Below are positions 26,140 through 32,933 of a stretch of 32,933 nucleotides of DNA, piece by piece; position 1 is the first letter of the stretch, and each line of letters begins with the position of its first letter. The notes under the pieces were generated by a model that did not search any database, was not told where the DNA came from, and worked only from the letters and a program-made list of their open reading frames with translations. The translations under genes were made by a program, and so were the position numbers. This DNA is from Clostridiales bacterium. GTDB lineage: Bacteria; Bacillota; Clostridia; Acetivibrionales; RGIG10202. Location: NCBI GenBank assembly GCA_017961515.1, contig JAGCXC010000092.1:79626-112558 (forward strand), read 5' to 3'.

Positions 26140-29100
26140 CTAAAATTCGCTATCAAAATCTGATATCTTACTTATACTGTCTTTTAAAAATGTATCTTCT
26201 ACGCTTTTTAAATCTTCCTCTATTATAGTATCATCTTCAAAATCAGTATCACCTGGTTGACCTTGACTTTCTTCGCTCATATCCTCTATGAAGAAGCTAT
26301 CACTTTCGTCTAAATAATCACTCTCGTCTCCTTCAATATTGATGTTCATATCCTCTAGGTCGTCTTCAACAGATTCTTTTATAGCTATTTCTTCTTGTTC
26401 CTCTGAATAAACCTTTACATCCAGTGCTAAACTTTGCAGTTCTTTTATCAATACCTTGAATGACTCTGGTATGCCTGGCTCTGGTATATTCTCACCTTTA
26501 ACTATTGCCTCATATGTCTTCACTCTTCCTACTACATCATCTGACTTAACTGTCAAAATCTCTTGTAATGTATACGCAGCTCCATATGCTTCCAATGCCC
26601 AAACTTCCATCTCTCCAAATCTTTGACCACCGAACTGAGCCTTTCCTCCTAACGGTTGCTGTGTAACTAGCGAATATGGTCCTGTAGATCTTGCGTGTAT
26701 TTTGTCATCAACCAAATGAGCTAGCTTCAACATATACATGTATCCTACTGTAACTCTATTATCAAATGGCAATCCTGTTCTTCCATCATACAATACAGTC
26801 TTTCCATCTGAATCTAATCCTGCCTTTTCCAATGTCTCTACTATATCATGCTCTGTAGCACCATCAAATACAGGAGTTGCTATCTTCCATCCCAACGCTT
26901 TTGCTGCATATCCTAAATGCACTTCTAACACCTGTCCGATATTCATACGAGATGGCACACCCAATGGATTTAGTACTATCTGTAATGGAGTTCCATCCGG
27001 TAAGAACGGCATATCCTCTTCTGGTAATATTCTGGATATAACACCCTTGTTACCATGTCTTCCCGCCATTTTATCTCCAACAGATATTTTTCTTTTTTGC
27101 GCTATATAAACTCTAACTAACTCATTTACCCCTGGTGGCAACTCGTCTCCATTTTCTCTTGTGAATACTTTCACATCTACTATAATACCATACTCTCCGT
27201 GTGGAACCCTAAGCGAAGTATCTCTTACTTCTCTTGCTTTCTCTCCAAATATCGCACGAAGTAATCTTTCTTCTGCAGTAAGTTCAGTCTCTCCTTTTGG
27301 AGTTACCTTTCCTACTAAAATATCCCCTGCTCTAACTTCAGCTCCTATTCTTATTATTCCTCTATCATCTAGATCTTTTAAAGAATCGTCACCCACATTT
27401 GGTATATCTCTTGTTATCTCTTCTGGTCCAAGCTTTGTATCTCTTGCCTCTGATTCATATTCCTCTATATGTATTGATGTAAATACATCCTCTTTTACTA
27501 ATTTTTCATTTATTAGTATAGCATCCTCGTAGTTATAACCTTCCCATGTCATAAATCCTATTAGTATATTTCTTCCTAAAGATATCTCTCCATTGCACGT
27601 GGATGGACCATCCGCTATAACCTGACCTTTTTTAACTTTTTGATCCTTCCTAATTATAGGTCTTTGATTTATACACATACCCTGGTTAGAACGCTTATAC
27701 TTTAATAATTTGTATCTGTCCTTATTTCCATTCTTTGTTCTTATAACTATCTCATCAGCCGATACATACTCAACTACTCCGTCATTCTTTGCAAGAACAA
27801 CAACACCCGAATCACATGCTGCCTTGTATTCAATACCTGTACCTACAATAGGCGAATCTGGTTTTATCAATGGAACAGCCTGACGTTGCATGTTAGCTCC
27901 CATCAATGCACGGTTCGCATCATCATTTTCCAAAAATGGTATCATCGCAGTAGCAACCGACACCAACTGCCTTGGTGATACATCAACAAAATCTATCTTC
28001 TCTGCATCAACCTGCAAAATTTCATCTTTATATCTTGCTATAACCTGTTTATTTTTTATTACATTATGCTCATCTACCGGCTCTGTAGCTTGAGCAATAA
28101 TATATTTATCTTCTTCATCAGCTGTTAAGTAAACAACTTCATCTGTTATTTTTCTATTTTTTTTGTCAACTTTTCTGTATGGCGCTTCTATAAAACCATA
28201 CTCATTCACTCTAGCATATGTACTAAGCGATCCTATAAGACCTATGTTTGGTCCCTCTGGTGTTTCTATTGGGCACATACGTCCATAGTGAGTATGATGC
28301 ACATCACGTACCTCAAACCCCGCTCTTTCCCTGCTAAGTCCCCCAGGTCCTAAGGCACTTAACCTTCTTTTATGAGTAAGCTCAGACAATGGATTTGTTT
28401 GGTCCATAAACTGTGACAACTGGCTGCTTCCAAAGAATTCCTTTATCGCAGCTGCAACCGGCCTTATATTTATGAGTGCCTGTGGTGTAACTACATCCAT
28501 GTCTTGTATTGTCATTCTTTCCCTTACTACTCTCTCTAACCTAGACAATCCAATTCTAAACTGGTTCTGCAATAACTCACCTACAGAACGAAGTCTTCTA
28601 TTTCCTAGATGGTCTATGTCGTCTGTCTCTCCTATCGAGCATGTCAAATTGATCATGTAACTTATAGAAGATATTATATCCTCTATAGTAATAAACTTAG
28701 GTATCAACTCATCATGTCTTTCTTTAAAAGCATTCTTTATATCTTCTTGCTTAGTATTTTTGCTTAATATATCTTTTAGTACATCGATCCTTACACCCTC
28801 ATTTATACCTACTTCCTTAGGATCAAAATCAACAAATGCACTCGCATCAACAACGTTATTTCCTATTACTTTTACTTCTTTGCCTTCTACGTCCAAAACA
28901 ACACTATCTATTCCAGAATTTTGAATATATTTGGCTATATCCTCTGTTACTGCTTCACCTTTTTCTAATATGATCTCACCAGTTTCCCTGTTTACTACAT
29001 CTTGCGCCACTTTATAGCCTGTTATTCTAGTAGCCAAAGATAATTTCTTATTAAATTTATATCTTCCTACTCTGGCCAAATTGTACCTCTTAGGCTCAAA

Positions 29101-29874
29101 AAACAAACTATTCATCAACGCTTCTGCACTTTCAACAGTTGGAGGCTCCCCTGGTCTTAATCTTTTATAAATTTCTATTAATCCTTCTTCTCTAGTTTTA
29201 GTACCATCTTTTTGGATAGTCGCAAGCAAATACTCAGTTTCTCCGAACAATCTAATGATTTCATCATCAGTACTAATTCCAAGCGCTCTAATCAAAACTG
29301 TTATTGGTAACTTCCTTGTTCTGTCTATCCTAACTGATATAATATCATTGGAATCTATTTCATACTCTAACCATGCACCTCTATTGGGTATAACCGTGTT
29401 CGAATATAGCTTTTTACCTGTCTTATCAATTTTGTCAGCATAATAAATTCCTGGAGATCTAACTAACTGACTTACAACTACTCTCTCCGCTCCATTGATA
29501 ATAAATGTTCCTGTTTCTGTCATCAATGGGAAATCTCCCATGAATATCTCTTGCTCTTTCACTTCTCCTGTCTCTCTATTGATAAGCCTAACTTTCGCCT
29601 TCAATGGAGAAAAATATGTAGTATCTCTTTCTTTACATTCCTCCACTCCGTACTTGATTTTATTGTCTAGAAAATAATCCACAAACTCAAGTACCAAATT
29701 ACCTGCATAATCTGTTATCGGAGAAATATCCCTGAATACTTCCCTTAATCCTTCATCTAAAAACCACTTGTAGGATTTCTTCTGAATATCAATAAGATTA
29801 GGTAAATCTAGGACTTCATTAATCTTAGAATAACTCATTCGCACTACATCACCCATATGCACAGGACGTACCAT
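26140..29874 (-). CDS. rpoB: DNA-directed RNA polymerase beta subunit
   Basis: Second large catalytic subunit of RNA polymerase. The 1244-residue protein has all the usual regions, including the rifampicin pocket (SQLSQFMDQ at 484-492, [13 protein letters not shown] at 500-512) with wild-type, drug-sensitive residues, and the [12 protein letters not shown] segment near the C-terminus. The last 80 or so residues are an acidic Asp/Glu/Ser-rich extension beyond the conserved end, of a kind seen in some Clostridia. ATG 29874 follows AGGTGA at six bases. Upstream there is a private promoter and an ankyrin gene; the ribosomal protein genes rplJ-rplL that usually precede rpoB are missing here. Confidence 0.99.
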   Translation of the reverse strand: MVRPVHMGDVVRMSYSKINEVLDLPNLIDIQKKSYKWFLDEGLREVFRDISPITDYAGNLVLEFVDYFLDNKIKYGVEECKERDTTYFSPLKAKVRLINRETGEVKEQEIFMGDFPLMTETGTFIINGAERVVVSQLVRSPGIYYADKIDKTGKKLYSNTVIPNRGAWLEYEIDSNDIISVRIDRTRKLPITVLIRALGISTDDEIIRLFGETEYLLATIQKDGTKTREEGLIEIYKRLRPGEPPTVESAEALMNSLFFEPKRYNLARVGRYKFNKKLSLATRITGYKVAQDVVNRETGEIILEKGEAVTEDIAKYIQNSGIDSVVLDVEGKEVKVIGNNVVDASAFVDFDPKEVGINEGVRIDVLKDILSKNTKQEDIKNAFKERHDELIPKFITIEDIISSISYMINLTCSIGETDDIDHLGNRRLRSVGELLQNQFRIGLSRLERVVRERMTIQDMDVVTPQALINIRPVAAAIKEFFGSSQLSQFMDQTNPLSELTHKRRLSALGPGGLSRERAGFEVRDVHHTHYGRMCPIETPEGPNIGLIGSLSTYARVNEYGFIEAPYRKVDKKNRKITDEVVYLTADEEDKYIIAQATEPVDEHNVIKNKQVIARYKDEILQVDAEKIDFVDVSPRQLVSVATAMIPFLENDDANRALMGANMQRQAVPLIKPDSPIVGTGIEYKAACDSGVVVLAKNDGVVEYVSADEIVIRTKNGNKDRYKLLKYKRSNQGMCINQRPIIRKDQKVKKGQVIADGPSTCNGEISLGRNILIGFMTWEGYNYEDAILINEKLVKEDVFTSIHIEEYESEARDTKLGPEEITRDIPNVGDDSLKDLDDRGIIRIGAEVRAGDILVGKVTPKGETELTAEERLLRAIFGEKAREVRDTSLRVPHGEYGIIVDVKVFTRENGDELPPGVNELVRVYIAQKRKISVGDKMAGRHGNKGVISRILPEEDMPFLPDGTPLQIVLNPLGVPSRMNIGQVLEVHLGYAAKALGWKIATPVFDGATEHDIVETLEKAGLDSDGKTVLYDGRTGLPFDNRVTVGYMYMLKLAHLVDDKIHARSTGPYSLVTQQPLGGKAQFGGQRFGEMEVWALEAYGAAYTLQEILTVKSDDVVGRVKTYEAIVKGENIPEPGIPESFKVLIKELQSLALDVKVYSEEQEEIAIKESVEDDLEDMNINIEGDESDYLDESDSFFIEDMSEESQGQPGDTDFEDDTIIEEDLKSVEDTFLKDSISKISDFDSEF

Positions 29875-30030
29875 TAAATATCACCTCATATTATTTCTTT
29901 TTGGAGTGCCACTTCTTCGTAACTCTGTTTGTCTCCTTCCAAAGCACATCTAAAGTAACTTATTATATCAACCTAATATCCTTTTACTATATAAACTACC
30001 CGAAAAAAATACATTTTGATACAGTATGTC

Positions 30031-30059
30031 ATTTTATCATTTTGCAAATATCGAGTCAA
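30031..30059 (-). promoter_or_regulatory. Promoter of rpoB-rpoC
   Basis: On the minus strand TTGACT (30054-30059), 17 bases, TAAAAT (30031-30036). It predicts a leader of about 150 bases before rpoB. The leader contains a short AGTGGCACT palindrome but no recognisable ribosomal-protein binding structure. Confidence 0.72.
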
Positions 30060-30158
30060 TAGCTTTTTTCCGCATTTATCACAAATGCTATTTGTTTATC
30101 TCTTTTATGCTCTTATTTCCTACTTATATCTCTTGATTTGTCTTGTAAACTTTTGTTT

Positions 30159-31646
30159 TTACAACAGCATTTCTTTATTTGATCTTCTTTTTTTCAGTAT
30201 CTTTGGTTCTTTTCCTCCCAAATTACCTCTTTTTTTATTTATCTCTTTTTTTGTCATATCAAAAGCCATTTTCCCCAATTTATTGTCTTCTTTCAAATCA
30301 TCTGATGGTACAAATATACACTTTTCTTTTGTTATCTCATTTAAAGGCCTTAATTTAGGTTTCTCACTATTAAATATAGTTGCCAATCTTATAGTATTAA
30401 CTATTTTTTTATCCTCTTCTGGCATTTTTTCATTATCAAACAAGTTTATAATATTAGTTAGCTCAAAATCATCTGATACTGCATTTAACAAAACATTTCT
30501 TTGTCCTTCTGTAATAGATGTATCCGCTCCATTCATAATCAAATACTTCACCAAATATGTATTTTTACTTTTACACGACTTTATCAAAGCCGTATCTCCC
30601 ACAATATCTTTCAAATTAATATTAGCTCCTTTTTCTATTAAATATTTTGCTAAATTTGAATTCCCCTGTTCACACACAGACATTAGTACTGTCTCTTCTG
30701 TCAAATTCTTTTGGTTTATATCAGCACCAGTCTCCACTAGATAATTAACTAACTCCATATTGTTATTATCACATGCATATTTTAATGGAGTGTCTCCAAA
30801 AATATTTTCTGCATTTACGTTTGCATTTAAATCTATTAGACTATTGGCCATAACTGTATCATTTTTTAAGCATGCTTGCATTAATTCTGTGCATCCCAAA
30901 GAATCTCTTGAATCTAGCCTAGCACCTTTATTTAATAAATAATTTATCATATTTATATCATTTCTTTCAAACATACATCTTAATACTGTATGTCCCACTA
31001 GTTCTCCTGGATAAAATCCTTTTAATACTTTCATAATCCCTAGTTCAAATTCTTCTATTAAATTTACATCTGCACCATTTTCTACTAAGTATTTAACTAA
31101 TTCAGCACTGCCATATTTACCAGCTATCATAAGTGCCGTACTACTATTCTTACTTATAGCATTTATAGTTGTATACGCTCCAGCATTTATTAAAATTCTT
31201 ACTAAATTCAAATTATTATGTTTACATGCCCACATCAAAGGAGTTAATCCTTCTTCATTACATATGCAAGCATTAGCTTTGTTATATAATAGATACTCTA
31301 CCATCACTATATCATTCATATAACAAGCTAGTATAAGTGCCGTATTACCTTCCAAATTTTTTCTATTTACATCTGCACCTCTTTCAACTAAATATTTTAT
31401 TGCCTCTTCATTTTTTAAAATACAAGAAATCATCAATATCGTTACTCCATTTGAATCTCTAAAATTTACATCTCCATTTCGCACTAAATAATCTAGCATA
31501 TTCATGTCTTTATTTTTAATTGCAAAATAATAGGGATTATAACTTATAGGACTTGTTATATTAATATTTATTCCCTTTTCTATTGATCTCCTTATTAAAT
31601 TTGTATCTACTACCGCACAATCTTTAATTAATTTTTCCTCTCTCAT
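30159..31646 (-). CDS. Ankyrin-repeat protein with basic C-terminal tail
   Basis: A 495-residue protein made almost entirely of about 11 ankyrin repeats (residues 35-395), with regular 33-residue units such as GNTALILACYMNDIVMVEYL near 100 and GDTPLKYACDNNNMELVNYL near 284. The C-terminus (400-495) is non-repetitive and ends in a lysine/arginine-rich stretch (KKEINKKRG at 466, KILKKRRSNK at 482). No signal peptide, membrane segment or enzymatic domain. The frame opens at ATG 31661, but the AGGTG that would serve as ribosome site lies inside that start; ATG 31646 is seven bases after it and is chosen. Repeats are better conserved than in the other two ankyrin proteins. It is divergent from sigH and lies directly upstream of rpoB. 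Binding partner unknown. Confidence 0.9.
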   Translation of the reverse strand: MREEKLIKDCAVVDTNLIRRSIEKGININITSPISYNPYYFAIKNKDMNMLDYLVRNGDVNFRDSNGVTILMISCILKNEEAIKYLVERGADVNRKNLEGNTALILACYMNDIVMVEYLLYNKANACICNEEGLTPLMWACKHNNLNLVRILINAGAYTTINAISKNSSTALMIAGKYGSAELVKYLVENGADVNLIEEFELGIMKVLKGFYPGELVGHTVLRCMFERNDINMINYLLNKGARLDSRDSLGCTELMQACLKNDTVMANSLIDLNANVNAENIFGDTPLKYACDNNNMELVNYLVETGADINQKNLTEETVLMSVCEQGNSNLAKYLIEKGANINLKDIVGDTALIKSCKSKNTYLVKYLIMNGADTSITEGQRNVLLNAVSDDFELTNIINLFDNEKMPEEDKKIVNTIRLATIFNSEKPKLRPLNEITKEKCIFVPSDDLKEDNKLGKMAFDMTKKEINKKRGNLGGKEPKILKKRRSNKEMLL

Positions 31647-31706
31647 TTTTTTACACCTCATTATTTATTTTTGTAAAATAATACTCTTAACACACGTATA
31701 AAAGCT

Positions 31707-31736
31707 ATTATAACAAATTATTACATTATTCATCAA
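31707..31736 (-). promoter_or_regulatory. Promoter of the third ankyrin gene
   Basis: On the minus strand TTGATG (31731-31736), 18 bases, and a perfect TATAAT (31707-31712), about 60 bases before the start codon. Confidence 0.6.
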
Positions 31737-31769
31737 CTTTTCGAATTGTTTTTTTTATCTAATAAAGTT

Positions 31770-31796
31770 TACATATACAGTCGATAAACATATGTA
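31770..31796. promoter_or_regulatory. Inverted repeat between the divergent ankyrin gene and sigH
   Basis: TACATAT (31770-31776) and ATATGTA (31790-31796) form a 7-base inverted repeat with a 13-base spacer, located upstream of both genes. It could be an operator, but such short AT repeats also occur by chance. No convincing sigma-A promoter for sigH was found between here and its start. Confidence 0.3.
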
Positions 31797-31921
31797 GACT
31801 CAAAAAAAAATATTCTAAATACATCACTTAACTACAAATCAAACAAATACTACTTGATTCTTGCTAACAACTTCCAGCACAAATGAGGAATTATGGTTAT
31901 ACAGATTGGAGGGTGAATATC

Positions 31922-32554
31922 TTGTTACAATACGCTTTCGATACTTTAGACGTTACTTACGAAACTTTAAAAGATGAAGAACTATTACACTTAATCAATG
32001 AAGGAGACAACTGTGCTCTAGAACATATATTTAAAAGATATCAACGATATATAAAAGCTAAATCACGAATATATTTTTTAATAGGTGGAGATAAAAATGA
32101 TATTGAACAAGAAGCTATGCTTGGCCTATACTCTGCAATAAAAAAATATAAATTTGAAAAAGAATATACCTTTAAGACGTTTGCCGAAATATGCATAACA
32201 CGCCAAATCTTAACCGCTATAAAATCTGCAACAAGGCAAAAGCATATTCCTCTAAATTCCTATATATCACTAAATCGTCTTGTGTACGAAGAAGAAAACG
32301 ATAAAACAAGATTAGTCGATTTAATAGAAGCAAAAATTAGTAATAACCCTGAAGATATAGTAATAAGTAAAGAGTCTTATAAATCACTAGAAAATACCGT
32401 ATTTTCTCAACTAAGCGCTTTTGAAATAAAAATTTTAAAATTGTATATAAGTGGTCAAACTTATGCCAATATAGCAAAAATACTACGCAAAGACAAGAAA
32501 TCTGTTGATAATGCTTTGCAAAGAATAAAGAAAAAAATATCTCCTACTCTCTAG
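31922..32554 (+). CDS. sigH: RNA polymerase sigma-H factor (Spo0H)
   Basis: Alternative sigma factor that directs early sporulation and stationary-phase genes in Firmicutes. The 210-residue protein closely matches Spo0H: region 2 has KAKSRIYFLIGGDKNDIEQE and GLYSAIKKY, followed by CITRQILTAIKSATRQKHIP with the family-specific LNSYISL; region 4 ends with the helix-turn-helix VDNALQRIKKK. An ATG at 31883 opens the frame but has no ribosome site. The TTG at 31922 has GGAGGG eight bases upstream and gives an N-terminus like the Bacillus protein, so it is preferred. It is the only plus-strand protein gene in the window, divergent from an ankyrin gene and convergent with the rRNA operon. Its usual neighbours (rlmB, secE, nusG) are not downstream. 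Confidence 0.95.
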   Translation: MLQYAFDTLDVTYETLKDEELLHLINEGDNCALEHIFKRYQRYIKAKSRIYFLIGGDKNDIEQEAMLGLYSAIKKYKFEKEYTFKTFAEICITRQILTAIKSATRQKHIPLNSYISLNRLVYEEENDKTRLVDLIEAKISNNPEDIVISKESYKSLENTVFSQLSAFEIKILKLYISGQTYANIAKILRKDKKSVDNALQRIKKKISPTL

Positions 32555-32652
32555 AAATTCTATTATCTAAACTTTAAAAAAAAATTTTTACATTTTTTGT
32601 GCATATTTACTTCATACACCATTTTCTTTTATTTATTATCACATATTTACGC

Positions 32653-32687
32653 AAAAAAGAGACTGTCTCTCAAAGGAACAGCCTCTT
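32653..32687 (-). terminator. Terminator of the rRNA operon
   Basis: On the minus strand AAGAGGCTGT and ACAGTCTCTT pair (one G-U) across an 11-base sequence... and are followed by TTTT. It lies 24 bases after tRNA-Asn. The plus-strand reading has no T run, so it does not obviously terminate sigH. Confidence 0.85.
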
Positions 32688-32710
32688 ATCATGCAGTGCT
32701 AGGAACACTC

Positions 32711-32786
32711 TGGCTCCTCAAGTAGGACTTGAACCTACGACCCTGCGGTTAACAGCCGCATGCTCTGCCAACTGAGCTATTGAGGA
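32711..32786 (-). tRNA. tRNA-Asn (anticodon GUU)
   Basis: A 76-base cloverleaf with acceptor stem TCCTCAA/TTGAGGA, anticodon loop containing GTT (GGCTGTTAACCGC), T-arm GGTTCAAGTCC, discriminator G and encoded CCA. It follows the 5S rRNA on the same strand by about 50 bases and is probably processed from the rRNA transcript. Confidence 0.97.
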
Positions 32787-32834
32787 ACGTTTGAAGAAAC
32801 TTAAGAGTTAATAACCTTTGGTTTCTCCATAAAA

Positions 32835-32933
<99 letters not shown>

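Noticed and set aside
30100..30158. Terminator for the third ankyrin gene
   Set aside because: A TTGTAAA/TTTACAA stem is present but weak, AT-only and without a following T run.
30016..30744. A 242-codon plus-strand frame
   Set aside because: It lies antisense to the ankyrin gene at 30159-31646 and to the rpoB promoter region; the hydrophobic protein it predicts is what T-rich antisense of an AT-rich gene gives. No ribosome site seen.
31883..31921. ATG at 31883 as the start of sigH
   Set aside because: It has no ribosome site, whereas TTG at 31922 has GGAGGG eight bases upstream.

Overview
The window comes from an AT-rich, low-GC Gram-positive anaerobe of the class Clostridia. Evidence: an oxygen-independent class III ribonucleotide reductase with NrdR boxes, a Spo0H-type sporulation sigma factor, the Firmicutes order dprA-topA-trmFO, Gram-positive type RpoB/RpoC, strong GGAGG ribosome sites and consensus sigma-A promoters. 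Protein-level resemblance favours a Lachnospirales-like lineage, but the species cannot be named from sequence alone. Three ankyrin-repeat proteins, one with a possible cysteine-protease head and two with lysine/arginine-rich tails, suggest life in or on a eukaryotic host.

Layout, from left to right. All protein genes except sigH are on the minus strand, so transcription runs right to left. (1) 1-239: the start of an acidic protein cut by the window edge. (2) 391-4236: a giant ankyrin protein with its own promoter. (3) 4444-8983: dprA-topA-trmFO (DNA uptake, supercoil relaxation, tRNA m5U54), with a promoter before dprA and a hairpin after trmFO. (4) 9068-11641: a second ankyrin protein with an unusual N-terminal domain. 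(5) 11870-13884: a long-chain acyl-CoA ligase and a tightly linked small membrane protein. (6) 14057-14132: tRNA-Lys(CUU) with its own consensus promoter and terminator. (7) 14326-18861: nrdD-nrdG-ROK sugar kinase-truA, preceded by a pair of NrdR boxes. (8) 19116-22373: glmU-prs-yitT, ending in an 18-bp terminator. (9) 22625-29874: rpoB-rpoC, with a promoter directly before rpoB and no rplJ/rplL upstream. (10) 30159-31646: a third ankyrin protein, divergent from sigH (31922-32554, plus strand). (11) 32653-32933: the 3' end of an rRNA operon on the minus strand (5S rRNA, tRNA-Asn(GUU), terminator), convergent with sigH.

Most of the window is housekeeping: transcription (rpoBC, sigH), tRNA modification and DNA topology (truA, trmFO, topA), deoxynucleotide supply (nrdDG) and precursors of cell wall and nucleotides (glmU, prs). 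The three ankyrin genes lie singly between these core operons and at least two have clear private promoters. No transposase, integrase, CRISPR array or phage gene was seen. No gene-free stretch is longer than 300 bases; the longest (29875-30158, 31647-31921, 18862-19115, 22374-22624) hold the promoters, terminators and operator-like repeats listed below.

For several genes the start was moved downstream of the longest open frame, because a Shine-Dalgarno sequence fits an internal start codon and not the first one.
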